From positions 1 through 64,000 of the forward strand of contig JAGXTJ010000044.1 in the NCBI GenBank assembly GCA_018333655.1: a stretch of DNA of 64,000 nt, given 5' to 3'. The stretch is from Bacillota bacterium (GTDB lineage: Bacteria > Bacillota > UBA994). The position numbers were made by a program, and so were the translations under genes. Shown here piece by piece: positions 42,185-50,238 of this stretch (its first letter is position 1; each line of letters opens with the position of its first letter). The notes beneath the pieces are model-generated. The model had not been told where the DNA came from. It saw only the letters and a list, made by a program, of their open reading frames with translations, and did not search any database.

Positions 42185-43275
42185 TGGGGCAACGAGTGCT
42201 ACTAGGCATGAGCGGGGGAGTAGACAGCTCTGTGGCTGCCTACCTCCTCAAGGAACAGGGCTACGAAGTTATCGGCGCGACCATGCGCCTGTGGGTAGAC
42301 GAAGACAGCCTCGACCTAGGCGGCTGCTGCTCGCTTAGCGCAGTGGAAGACGCACGTTTCGTAGCGCATAAGCTCGGTATACCGCACTATGTGTTAAATT
42401 ATAAAGAGATATTTCGCGAGCAAGTGGTTGACTACTTTGTAGCAGAATACAGGGCGGGGCGCACCCCAAACCCCTGCATTGCCTGCAACAGCCGCGTGCG
42501 CTTCACCACCTTTCTCGAGCAAGCGCAAGCCCTCGGCTGCCACTACATCGCCACCGGCCACTATGCCCGCATCACCGACAGAGGGGACGGTTCCTTTTGT
42601 CGCAGTCCCCGCCTGCAGCGAGCGGTGGATAGACAAAAAGACCAGACCTACATGCTCTTTCGCATGACGGAGGAGCAAATGTCACAAACACTCTTTCCCT
42701 TAGGGGCTTTAGAAAAGACTGAAGTAAGGGCCATCGCGGCAAAGCTCGGCCTTGCCGTGGCCAACAAGCCCGACAGCCAAGAAGTCTGTTTTATACCCGA
42801 CGATAATTACAAGCGTTTTCTCCAAACCGCAGGCGTCAGTTTTCGCCCGGGTAAAATTGTCGACGAAGTAGGGCAGGTACTAGGCAGCCACGCGGGCATA
42901 CATGGCTACACCGTAGGGCAGCGTAAAGGGCTCGGCCTAACTTCACCCGAGCCCCTCTACGTCTTACGCCTCGACCCAGGCCTCGACCCAGGGCACAACT
43001 TAGTCGTAGTCGGCCCGGCCACCTCGCTTATGAAAAGAGAAGTCATCATTTCCGAGCTGCACTTTCTAGAAGACCCCACGCCCTCGTGCGAGTTTACTGC
43101 CAAAGTACGCTATTCAAACGCTGGGGACGGCACGCCCTGTACGGTTTCTTGGCTGGGAGAAGACCGCGCGCTCATCACCTTTCACGATGCGGTGCGCGCA
43201 CCAACGCCGGGGCAATCTCTGGTCATCTACCGCGGCGACTTAGTTATTGGCGGAGGTACTATACAAATGTCCTAG
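42184..43275 (+). CDS. mnmA: tRNA 2-thiouridine(34) synthase MnmA, carrying a REP-derived segment
   Basis: A 363-residue enzyme that adds sulfur to U34 of tRNA-Lys, -Glu and -Gln. Seen: the PP-loop GMSGGVDSSVAAYLL at residues 9-23, the first catalytic cysteine in NPCIACNS, KDQTYML, the second cysteine in SQEVCFIPDD and the C-terminal beta domain. Odd: between ATGHYARI and KDQTYML the protein carries DRGDGSFC-type residues encoded by a 27-bp repeat identical to one arm of the palindrome at 25797-25823, lengthening this loop by about five residues relative to B. subtilis. GGGGGAG precedes ATG. The sulfur-donor genes usually beside it are missing. Confidence 0.95.
   Translation: MGQRVLLGMSGGVDSSVAAYLLKEQGYEVIGATMRLWVDEDSLDLGGCCSLSAVEDARFVAHKLGIPHYVLNYKEIFREQVVDYFVAEYRAGRTPNPCIACNSRVRFTTFLEQAQALGCHYIATGHYARITDRGDGSFCRSPRLQRAVDRQKDQTYMLFRMTEEQMSQTLFPLGALEKTEVRAIAAKLGLAVANKPDSQEVCFIPDDNYKRFLQTAGVSFRPGKIVDEVGQVLGSHAGIHGYTVGQRKGLGLTSPEPLYVLRLDPGLDPGHNLVVVGPATSLMKREVIISELHFLEDPTPSCEFTAKVRYSNAGDGTPCTVSWLGEDRALITFHDAVRAPTPGQSLVIYRGDLVIGGGTIQMS
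42576..42602 (+). repeat. REP-like 27-bp arm inside mnmA
   Basis: Identical over 27 bp to the arm at 25797-25823 (starts CGACAGAGGGGACGG, ends TTTTGTCG). The length is exactly nine codons and keeps the frame, contributing a surface loop between two conserved MnmA blocks. Only one arm is present, so no hairpin forms here; a short AGTCCCC after it may be a remnant. Confidence 0.9.
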
Positions 43276-43340
43276 CGCCTAGTGCTCTAGGCCTCTGTCG
43301 GTCGCGAAGTCGTTTCCCAATCATCGACACGAAGTAGGAA

Positions 43341-43452
43341 CGTTTATTAACCACAGAGTACACAGAGTATGAAAGAGAGGAACAAGGGTTGAAATCGTTC
43401 CTCTGCGGCACAGGAGATGGCAACTGTGTGAAGAGTCTCCTCTGTCAGGAGG
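43341..43452. other. Intergenic region with hairpins after mnmA
   Basis: The 177-bp gap between convergent mnmA and the pilX-like gene contains ACCACAGAGTACACAGAG (43350-43367), a short direct CACAGAG repeat, then GAGGAAC/GTTCCTC (43377-43403) and alternative pairings of GGAGA (43413), TCTCC (43436) and GGAGGCT (43448). No T-runs follow. Probably 3'-end structures for both genes; no gene seen. Confidence 0.4.
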
Positions 43453-44697
43453 CTAGCGTTGTACGTTCCAATTGCTGAAACTGTAGGTCACCCCGCCGGC
43501 ACCGAAAGCTACGAAGGGAGCAAAGGGCGTATCAATGGTCCGGTTCAGAGTGAGGGTGGCTTTGTTTCCAACACTGAGAGTGTTTGCCACGACAACCCCA
43601 AAGACATTTGCCTCGAGGTCTATATCAACATCGCCCCTAGGAGCATATAATAGCACTCCTTGCGTGGCTGTACCGACATTTGCATTGTTACGGATGCGAA
43701 TTGCATCGTTCTCGCTGCTGTTTGTTAGCAGAAGTCCGCTAACCGTAGTATTCGTTCCAATTCGAATGTTGGCAGAATTTGCAATCAACGCCCCATGGAA
43801 GGCAGCGTGCGGTGCCCTATTATCATCTTTTCCAATTTCAACACGAATATTAGAATGCGGGATGACTTGCAGACGATTCGCAGTAGTCGTAGATCCGACA
43901 GTGCCTTCAATATCGATAGTGTTGTTGACATGAATGGACACCGTTCCTGTTCCACCGCCAATAACAATTGATGCTCCTTGGCGCACTATTAAACTCTGCA
44001 CACGAATTACTCGGTTGACGTTCCCGGGGTTGATTGTTAGAGTCCCCTGTACGGTGACGATCCCATAGTGACCGAAATTATCAGGGTGTTCGATAGTGTG
44101 CGCACCTGTGACATTGAGAACGCTTAGCGAGTTTAAGAATTCTGGCACGGATGGTATATTCACAGCAGGGTAGTTAAAGCCATGTTGGCCTTCGACCACA
44201 GTTCCGTTTATTGTTGGGTTGCCATTGCGCGTGAACCTGTGATTAATGTGGTGACTGGTAGGCAAACTACCACTACCCGCCCCGTCGATTTCAGTAATCA
44301 ACATGTTCACCGTGCGCTGGGCTTGATGCTGCCGCCCCCGCGACTCTATTCGCAAAGTATTCGCGGTTAAGCGACGCACCCGCACCTCTACTGGACCAAC
44401 GGCATCGAGAGTTGTTACCGGCTGTCCAACAACGGGGCTGCCATAGGCGGCATTTCTGTACAGAACCACTTCTTGTCCTACTAAAATAACGGGCAGGGCG
44501 AGAGTGCCGCTTTGTAGCCCCCGCCGCGCCCAGTTAAGGCCCGCCTCGGCCACAAAAAAAGCCTGCGTGCTATGCCCGTGATTTACAGAGCTACGATATT
44601 CCACCGTGCTAGCCGCCACCAGCGATACGCCTACAATAAGAAGTGCGGCCACGGTCAACATCACCAGTACCAGTGCGCTGCCTTTTTGGTTCTGCAT
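43453..44697 (-). CDS. PilX-like pilus protein with beta-helix-like body
   Basis: A 414-residue protein beginning MQNQKGSALVLVMLTVAALLIVG, a class III prepilin-like or PilX N-terminal segment, followed by AFFVAEAGLNWARRGL, the conserved PilX/minor-pilin junction. The rest is rich in Asn, Thr, Ile and Val with periodic short strands (GTLTINPGNVNRVIRVQSLIV), suggesting a right-handed beta-helix or bactofilin-like exposed body. GGAGAG precedes ATG 44697 and TATAAT (plus 44742-44747) lies upstream. It is 11 kb from the pilus operon and on the other strand. Confidence 0.75.
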   Translation of the reverse strand: MQNQKGSALVLVMLTVAALLIVGVSLVAASTVEYRSSVNHGHSTQAFFVAEAGLNWARRGLQSGTLALPVILVGQEVVLYRNAAYGSPVVGQPVTTLDAVGPVEVRVRRLTANTLRIESRGRQHQAQRTVNMLITEIDGAGSGSLPTSHHINHRFTRNGNPTINGTVVEGQHGFNYPAVNIPSVPEFLNSLSVLNVTGAHTIEHPDNFGHYGIVTVQGTLTINPGNVNRVIRVQSLIVRQGASIVIGGGTGTVSIHVNNTIDIEGTVGSTTTANRLQVIPHSNIRVEIGKDDNRAPHAAFHGALIANSANIRIGTNTTVSGLLLTNSSENDAIRIRNNANVGTATQGVLLYAPRGDVDIDLEANVFGVVVANTLSVGNKATLTLNRTIDTPFAPFVAFGAGGVTYSFSNWNVQR

Positions 44698-44893
44698 ATC
44701 ACACTCTCCTATCACCAAAGAATATCTGGCTTTCTAATATCATTATAGCAGGCGTGTCACGGCAGGGCGAGTACTTTGGTCTGGCTGGCTGTGGCTGGGC
44801 CTGTTTTTGTTGTGTTTTTGCAGCGCATAATTTCTTGTTTAAAGTGAAAAAATAGTGTGCGGACGAAAATTTCTGTTTCACTGGGGGCAGGTT

Positions 44894-45406
44894 GTGCGCA
44901 CTAGCCAAGAACTGACGGGGCTACCGGTCATTGAACTCTGCCGCGGGCGCAAAGTGGGTGAAGTTTCCGGCGTGCTCTGCGATGCCACTGACAAAAAAGT
45001 CTACGCCTTGCTCGTCCATACCGGACACCTGTTTCGCCAGAAAGGCTATATTCGTTGGTCTGATATTTACAGCCTGGGAGCAGATGCGGTTACGGTGCAG
45101 CATCTATCCGCGGTTAAAGAGCTCACGGCTGCCACGCCTGCGCCATCCGATTCCTACTTGCAGAAGCAAGTAATGACTACTAGCGGGCAACTCCTTGGGC
45201 GTGTCGAGGACATAACTCTCGACCCTAAAACGGGCAGAATTATCGGTTGTGTGTTGACCGATGGACTTATGGGCGACCTACTGCATGGCCGGTCCATAAT
45301 TCCCTTGGTAGATAATGCCATAATAAACGATGAGCACATGATTGTCCCAGATGAGCCGCGGGGGAGTGAACATGACAAAAAGTTTACGGTGCCCAAACTG
45401 CTCTAG
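44894..45406 (+). CDS. PRC-barrel protein (YrrD-like)
   Basis: A 170-residue soluble protein with two PRC-barrel repeats: ELTGLPVIELCRGRKVGEVSGVLCD at the start and VMTTSGQLLGRVEDITLDPKTGRIIGCVLTDG in the second half. Known: the Bacillota homologue YrrD lies between mnmA and alaS in B. subtilis, matching this position; its role is unknown, and some PRC-barrel proteins act at the spore or in RNA metabolism. Start: GTG 44894 follows GGGGGCAGG; the upstream GTG 44855 has no ribosome site. Overlaps the next small gene by 35 bp. Confidence 0.82.
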   Translation: MRTSQELTGLPVIELCRGRKVGEVSGVLCDATDKKVYALLVHTGHLFRQKGYIRWSDIYSLGADAVTVQHLSAVKELTAATPAPSDSYLQKQVMTTSGQLLGRVEDITLDPKTGRIIGCVLTDGLMGDLLHGRSIIPLVDNAIINDEHMIVPDEPRGSEHDKKFTVPKLL

Positions 45407-45551
45407 TCGTGCATTAGGAAGAGTAGGCGTGGAACAATACTACTGCTGGGAGTGTTGCATCGAGTTCTCCCTAGCCAAGCAGACCGTTACCCTGTACGAA
45501 GTGCAAGTAGATGGCAGTCTAGCTTCAATGTCGCCCATGGCAGAGTCTTAA
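45372..45551 (+). CDS. Small zinc-ribbon protein
   Basis: A 59-residue protein with two cysteine pairs, LRCPNCSSRALG and YYCWECCIEFSL, spaced as a zinc ribbon. GGGGGAG lies six to seven bases before ATG 45372, inside the end of the PRC-barrel gene, so the two are translationally linked. The function is unknown; small zinc ribbons often bind nucleic acid or a protein partner. Confidence 0.7.
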   Translation: MTKSLRCPNCSSRALGRVGVEQYYCWECCIEFSLAKQTVTLYEVQVDGSLASMSPMAES

Positions 45552-45577
45552 CCAATAAAAGAGGGGAGGCGATTTGT

Positions 45578-45778
45578 GTGAATAGGGGATTTATGGCGGG
45601 GATAGTACTCGGTGGTCTTGTCGGCGCGTACTACGGCATACAGATGGTCCGCGGCAATCGATCGCAGCTTAGAAATATGGCCATGCGCCTAGCCAAAAGA
45701 GGCAGGCGTGCCCTAGGAAGGGTCGGCACTCGGGCCGAAAGAGCGATGGAAGACGCCGCAGATATGTTGATGGACTGA
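45578..45778 (+). CDS. Small YtxH-like membrane protein
   Basis: A 66-residue protein with a glycine-rich membrane helix (FMAGIVLGGLVGAYYGIQMV), then a very basic amphipathic tail (RLAKRGRRALGRVGTRAERAMED). The layout is like YtxH/gas-vesicle-like small stress proteins, but the match is loose. Start: GGGGAGG (45563-45569) is eight bases before GTG 45578; longer frames upstream ignore this site. Its stop codon lies inside the stem of an intrinsic terminator, ending the three-gene PRC-barrel operon. Confidence 0.68.
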   Translation: MNRGFMAGIVLGGLVGAYYGIQMVRGNRSQLRNMAMRLAKRGRRALGRVGTRAERAMEDAADMLMD

Positions 45779-45799
45779 GTAATACTCAGTCTTTTTTTT
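45773..45799 (+). terminator. Intrinsic terminator
   Basis: GACTGAGTAATACTCAGTC (45773-45791) is a near-perfect dyad followed by eight T (45792-45799). It ends the operon of the PRC-barrel, zinc-ribbon and YtxH-like genes; the last stop codon lies in the 5' arm. Confidence 0.93.
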
Positions 45800-45806
45800 C
45801 GTAACC

Positions 45807-45899
45807 TATAGCGTGAAGGCAATCAGTGCCTATAGCGTGAAGGCAATCAGTGCCTTTAGCGTGAAGGCAATCAGTGCCTTTATCGTGAAGGCAAGAAGC
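45807..45899 (+). repeat. 24-bp direct repeats, about 3.9 copies
   Basis: The units TATAGCGTGAAGGCAATCAG plus TGCC begin at 45807, 45831, 45855 (first two identical, third with one change) and 45879 (diverging after GTGAAGGCAA). They lie between a terminator and the AI-2E transporter gene, ending about 20 bp before its start. Twenty-four is divisible by three and the stretch is open in frame, but lacks a ribosome site, so I regard it as noncoding; it could be a multi-copy binding site or slippage tract. Confidence 0.9.
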
Positions 45900-45919
45900 G
45901 TCAGCAAAGGGGGACTTAC

Positions 45920-46960
45920 ATGGATAGAGGGAGGCTCCTGCGAGTCATCACGGCCACGAGCACCATACTGCTCATCGGTCTCACACTGTTCGTGTACCAT
46001 GATGCTCTTCTAGCTGTCATCACGCCATTTGCCATATCCATTGTTTTGGCCTACCTGTTAATACCGGTAGTAGACTTTCTGAATGCGCATAAAGTACCGC
46101 GCGCTGTGGCCATTTTAGTCGTCTACTCGGGTCTGGGTCTCCTTTTCTTTGTGGCGGTGACCACTACCTTGCCCATAATTTTGGCCGAGATGGATAACTT
46201 CACGGCCAGAGTGCCGCAGCTGGCCGTGACTTTGACCAGTCTGTTTATGCAACTAGAGGAACTCTTTCACCGCTTAAACCTGCCTCCCGTCCTGCATTAC
46301 GCCATCTTAGAAAACATAGCCCGCAGCAAGAGTATTTTCTTGGGTTGGCTAGACCAAGCCGTACTGGGACTACTCACCCTGCCGAGCAAACTGTTCTTAA
46401 TCCTCGTAACCCCTATCGTCACCTTCTATATTCTAAAGGACATTCAGGCCATACGAACTAGCATGCGTGAATTGTTGCCGAGCAGGTATCGGCAGCGCAT
46501 CTTGCGCTGGCTGGCCCGTATAGACATGACCCTGGGTAGGTGGGTGCGGGGACAAGTCATTGTTGCCTTCTTAGTGGGCCTCCTCACCACCTTAGGCTTA
46601 AGGCTCATTGGTCTTGAATATGCCGTACTGCTTGGAACGATCGCGGGCCTGCTTGATGTGGTGCCGTACTTTGGGCCCATCATGGGGGGGGTGCTACCTG
46701 TGCTGGTAGGGCTCCTTACTTCACCCGCCATGGGACTCAGGGTTCTCTTGGTCATTATTGTGGTGCAGCAAATCGAGAGCAATTTCATCACCCCCCAAGT
46801 TCTTGGTCACTCCTTAAATCTTCATCCCTTAACCATCATCTTCGCCCTGCTCCTCGGGGGGGAGTTAGCTGGTTTTCTAGGCCTTGTTCTAGCCGTCCCT
46901 GCCGCCGCCATCATCAAGGTGACTTTACTGCATATCGCCGCACGCACACCTCAGCCTTGA
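45920..46960 (+). CDS. AI-2E/PerM-family membrane transporter (YrrI-like)
   Basis: A 346-residue membrane protein with about eight helices. Seen: FAISIVLAYLLIPVVDFL near the N-terminus, a long amphipathic middle (residues 70-150), VTFYILKDIQAIR, GQVIVAFLVGLLTTLGL and the C-terminal VVQQIESNFITPQVLGHSLNLHP, the family signature. Known: members export varied substrates or act as sodium/proton antiporters; the substrate is unclear. B. subtilis yrrI occupies the same place upstream of alaS. GGGGGACT precedes ATG. The alaS promoter begins within its stop codon. Confidence 0.9.
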   Translation: MDRGRLLRVITATSTILLIGLTLFVYHDALLAVITPFAISIVLAYLLIPVVDFLNAHKVPRAVAILVVYSGLGLLFFVAVTTTLPIILAEMDNFTARVPQLAVTLTSLFMQLEELFHRLNLPPVLHYAILENIARSKSIFLGWLDQAVLGLLTLPSKLFLILVTPIVTFYILKDIQAIRTSMRELLPSRYRQRILRWLARIDMTLGRWVRGQVIVAFLVGLLTTLGLRLIGLEYAVLLGTIAGLLDVVPYFGPIMGGVLPVLVGLLTSPAMGLRVLLVIIVVQQIESNFITPQVLGHSLNLHPLTIIFALLLGGELAGFLGLVLAVPAAAIIKVTLLHIAARTPQP

Positions 46961-46985
46961 CACGGTAGTTCAAGCGACCTATAAT
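46957..46985 (+). promoter_or_regulatory. Perfect consensus sigma-A promoter of T-box-alaS
   Basis: TTGACA (46957-46962), exactly 17 bp, then TATAAT (46980-46985): both hexamers match consensus completely. The -35 overlaps the stop codon of the upstream transporter gene. It drives the alaS T-box leader. Confidence 0.9.
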
Positions 46986-46994
46986 GGGCCTATA

Positions 46995-47215
46995 GACAGG
47001 CGATGACGGGTCAGACAAGGTTGTGCGTGCTAAAGAGAGGGTTCTCACGGTGGAAGTGAACCTGCATAGCCTGCCTTGCGGCCAACCCCGAGCCATCGGT
47101 TGATGAAGCCGACGCTTGCCCCGTTACCGGCAAAGCTGAGTGACCGTTCACACGGTAAGCAGGGTGGTACCACGAGATTCTCGTCCCTGCAGGGTGAGGG
47201 TCTTTTTGTTTTCCA
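46995..47215 (+). promoter_or_regulatory. T-box leader upstream of alaS
   Basis: Seen: the T-box core AGGGTGGTACCACGAG at 47161-47176, followed by complementary sequence (CTCGTCCCT) for the antiterminator, a CCCTGCAGGG dyad with nearby partners (47185-47194) and TCTTTTTGTTTT for termination. Upstream stem I shows the apical GGTGGAAGTGAACC motif and several GCC triplets in the following arm as candidate alanine specifiers; I could not decide which. Uncharged tRNA-Ala should relieve termination. Confidence 0.9.
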
Positions 47216-47235
47216 AAAATGAAGGAGGTTTTTGC

Positions 47236-49863
47236 ATGAAATACCAGTCAACCAACGAGTTGCGGCGATCCTTCTTGGAGTTTTTCCGCGACAGGGGCCA
47301 TACCATTGTGGCCTGTGCCTCTCTTGTGCCCATTGACGACCCCACCTTGCTCTGGATTAACAGCGGGGTGGCTACCCTAAAACCGTATTTTTCTGGGCAA
47401 GAAGTGCCCCCCAACCCACGTTTAGCGAGCAGTCAAAAATCTATCCGCACCAATGACATTGACAATGTCGGCCGCACGGCGCGCCACCACACTCTTTTTG
47501 AGATGTTAGGCAACTTTTCTATCGGCGAATATTTTAAAGTCGAGGCCATTCGCTGGGCATGGGAGTACCTGACTACTGTTGTTGGCTTTGCCCCCTCCTC
47601 GCTGTGGATTACTGTGCACCCCGACGACGAGGAGGCCTTCGACATCTGGACTAAGCAGGTGGGCATCCCGCAGGAGAGAGTAGTTAAGCTGGCAGATAAC
47701 TTCTGGGATATCGGTCCTGGTCCCTGCGGCCCTAACTCCGAAATTTACTACGACCGCGGCAGTGCCTACGCCTGCCCGAGTCTACAGTGCCTGCCAGGCT
47801 GCGATTGCGAGCGCTACTTAGAAATATGGAACCTGGTGTTCTCGCAGTTTAATCATAACGAAGATAACACCTACACCCCACTACCAAAAAAGAACATAGA
47901 TACCGGCATGGGTCTAGAGCGCCTGGCCTCTGTGGTGCAAGATGTGCCCACTAACTACGGCACCGACCTCTTTATGCCCTATATTCGACATGTAGAGAAC
48001 TTGTCGGGCCAGTCTTATGCCCAGGCTGAACACAAAATGGCAATGAATATCATAGCCGACCATGTGCGGGCCGTCGTTATGGCTATTTCTGACGGCGCTG
48101 CGCCGTCTAACGAAGGACGCGGATACGTCATTCGTCGCTTGCTCCGGCGCGCTGTCCGTTTCGGTCAAACGCTGGGTCTAAGAGAGCCCTTTCTATGCGA
48201 CATCGTTCCCCTAGTGGCCTCTGTCATGGGCGAACCCTTCCCTGAGCTAGATTCTAAAGTGCCCTACATCTCCCGCGTGGTGCGACTGGAAGAAGAGCGT
48301 TTTCTCGAGACTCTAGAGGACGGAACGGCTCTCTTTATGAGTATCGCCAAGGCGGTGCAAAACTCGGCCTCGGGCAAACTAATTACGGGGGAGCAGGCCT
48401 TTAAGCTCTACGATACCTTTGGTTTTCCACTGGAGCTTACCGAAGAACTCGCCCTTGAACAGGGCTTAAGCGTAGATCGGGCTGGCTTTACCGAGGCTAT
48501 GAAGCTGCAGCGGGAGCGCGCCCGTGCGGCACGCGGCGAGCAGGGCGGCGATTTTGGCAAGACCAATCTCTTTCCTGAACTCGCGCCTGTAAAATTTGTC
48601 GGTCATAGTAGCGAGGTTGCCTCGGGCACGGTACTCGGGCTCTTGCAGGGCGACAGCGCAGTGTCAGTCTTGCGCCCGGGAGAGCAAGGCGCGGTACTTC
48701 TTGACTCTACGCCCTTTTACGCCGAGTCAGGCGGACAAGTTGGCGACCACGGCTTTATTACCTTCCCAGGCGGTAGATTTAAAGTAGGTAGTACGGTTAA
48801 GTACTACGGCGAGCAATCCTTGCATGTGGGCGAGCTCGTAGAGGGTACTCTAGCGGTTGGTCAAATTGTCGCTAGCACTGTGACCACAGACCGACGCACC
48901 GCCCTGAGGCGTGCCCATACGGCTACCCACCTGCTACAGGCCGCCTTGCGCAGTGTACTAGGCTCACATGTGCAGCAAGCTGGGTCCCTTGTCGAGCCAG
49001 ACCGTTTGCGTTTTGACTTCTCGCATCTCTCGGCCCTCACTCAGCAAGAAATGCAAGCTGTCGAAGAGCATATTAATGCCAACATCTTGGCGGACCTCTC
49101 TGTACTTGGTGCAGAAATGCCACTCTCTGCGGCGAAAGAAAAAGGGGCCACTGCACTCTTTGGTGAAAAGTACGGCGAGACGGTGCGCGTAGTTGAAATT
49201 GGTGCTGTCAGTTTAGAGCTGTGCGGCGGCACGCACTTAGAACGCTCAGCGGGTATCGGACTCTGCATTGTCCTAGGTGAGAGTGGTATCGGGGCGGGCC
49301 TGCGCCGCGTAGAAGCCGTCACCGGGCTCCTAGCCTACAAGTTAGTGCAAGAGCGCTCGTCACTACTAGTGGAGCTAGCTGAGGCACTCAAAACCACGCC
49401 TGATGAGGCGCTAAAAAGGGTGGATGCCTTGCTTGAGCAATGTAAGGAGGCGGAGAGAGAAGCGGCACGCCTGCACGCCAAATTATCTGCTCTCGAAGCT
49501 AATGAGTTTATCGAAAACGCAACACTTGTATCTGGTATCAGGGTTATTGCCCGCAAAGTGCATGCCAATGACATGGAAATGCTGCGCTTGACTGCTGACG
49601 CCGTCAAGAATAAGCTCCCCTCGGGTGTCATTGTCCTTGGCGCTGTTCACGAGGGTAAAGTCTCTCTCGTCAGCGTGGTCAGTGACGATTTGCCGGTGCG
49701 CGGCCTACATGCTGGTAATCTCATTCGTGAGGTCGCTAAGCTTACCGGAGGTAGCGGCGGCGGCAAACCAACCATGGCGCAGGCGGGCGGAAAGATGCCC
49801 TCGGCGCTCGAGTCTGCCCTGCAAGCTGTGCCTGACTTGGTCAAGGCCCAGCTCAAAATGTGA
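47236..49863 (+). CDS. alaS: Alanyl-tRNA synthetase
   Basis: An 875-residue class II synthetase. Seen: SLVPIDDPTLLWINSGVATLKPYF and RHHTLFEMLGNFSIGEYFK in the catalytic core, FWDIGPGPCGPNSEIYYDRG, the editing domain zinc motif HTATHLL with CGGTHLERSAG, and the C-terminal coiled coil plus DHHA1 domain ending GGSGGGKPTMAQAGGK. Start: ATG 47236 follows AAGGAGG and gives the usual N-terminus; in-frame sequence further upstream belongs to the T-box leader. The neighbours ireB and ruvX keep the conserved Bacillota order. Confidence 0.98.
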   Translation: MKYQSTNELRRSFLEFFRDRGHTIVACASLVPIDDPTLLWINSGVATLKPYFSGQEVPPNPRLASSQKSIRTNDIDNVGRTARHHTLFEMLGNFSIGEYFKVEAIRWAWEYLTTVVGFAPSSLWITVHPDDEEAFDIWTKQVGIPQERVVKLADNFWDIGPGPCGPNSEIYYDRGSAYACPSLQCLPGCDCERYLEIWNLVFSQFNHNEDNTYTPLPKKNIDTGMGLERLASVVQDVPTNYGTDLFMPYIRHVENLSGQSYAQAEHKMAMNIIADHVRAVVMAISDGAAPSNEGRGYVIRRLLRRAVRFGQTLGLREPFLCDIVPLVASVMGEPFPELDSKVPYISRVVRLEEERFLETLEDGTALFMSIAKAVQNSASGKLITGEQAFKLYDTFGFPLELTEELALEQGLSVDRAGFTEAMKLQRERARAARGEQGGDFGKTNLFPELAPVKFVGHSSEVASGTVLGLLQGDSAVSVLRPGEQGAVLLDSTPFYAESGGQVGDHGFITFPGGRFKVGSTVKYYGEQSLHVGELVEGTLAVGQIVASTVTTDRRTALRRAHTATHLLQAALRSVLGSHVQQAGSLVEPDRLRFDFSHLSALTQQEMQAVEEHINANILADLSVLGAEMPLSAAKEKGATALFGEKYGETVRVVEIGAVSLELCGGTHLERSAGIGLCIVLGESGIGAGLRRVEAVTGLLAYKLVQERSSLLVELAEALKTTPDEALKRVDALLEQCKEAEREAARLHAKLSALEANEFIENATLVSGIRVIARKVHANDMEMLRLTADAVKNKLPSGVIVLGAVHEGKVSLVSVVSDDLPVRGLHAGNLIREVAKLTGGSGGGKPTMAQAGGKMPSALESALQAVPDLVKAQLKM

Positions 49864-49961
49864 CAAGCTCATGACAGTATAGCGAGAAAATGGCTAGTAT
49901 AAGCGGCCAAGAGTTATGATATGTTAAACTAGAAGTGGACATAGGTTGGGAGGTATTTAAG

Positions 49962-50216
49962 GTGAATGAACGCATGGACGAAACTAAGCTGATTCAGAAA
50001 GTAGAGGTAGACCGCAAACAGTTAGTTCGAGAGGTTCTCGAACAAGTGACTGTTGCCCTGCGCGAAAAAGGCTACAACCCGTCATTCCACATTGCAGGCT
50101 ACCTCTTGTCTGGCGACCCTGCCTACATTACCTACCATAAGCAGGCGCGTAACACCATCCGTCGCGTCGAGCGCGACGAAATCTTGGAGGAACTACTCGA
50201 TTCCTATCTCAAGTAA
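49962..50216 (+). CDS. ireB: IreB-family regulatory phosphoprotein (UPF0297/YrzL)
   Basis: An 84-residue cytosolic protein. Seen: the family pattern [62 protein letters not shown] in short conserved blocks, and an N-terminal TKLIQK where Enterococcus IreB is phosphorylated on threonines. Known: IreB is a substrate of the IreK Ser/Thr kinase that controls cell-wall stress resistance. GGGAGGT is eight bases before GTG 49962. In the conserved order it precedes ruvX; here an aldo/keto reductase is inserted. Confidence 0.94.
   Translation: MNERMDETKLIQKVEVDRKQLVREVLEQVTVALREKGYNPSFHIAGYLLSGDPAYITYHKQARNTIRRVERDEILEELLDSYLK
50186..50190 (+). promoter_or_regulatory. Shine-Dalgarno possibly used with an ATT start
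   Basis: GGAGG inside the last codons of ireB lies nine bases before ATT 50200, which is in frame with the aldo/keto reductase. The only ordinary in-frame start (TTG 50239) lacks any ribosome site. Suggestive, not decisive. Confidence 0.45.
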
Positions 50217-50238
50217 AACCAGTCTAGGTACAGTTACT

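Noticed and set aside
45807-45919. N-terminal extension of the AI-2E gene or a small peptide through the 24-bp repeats
   Set aside because: Open by virtue of the 24-bp period, but no ribosome site; the transporter has its own at 45909-45916.
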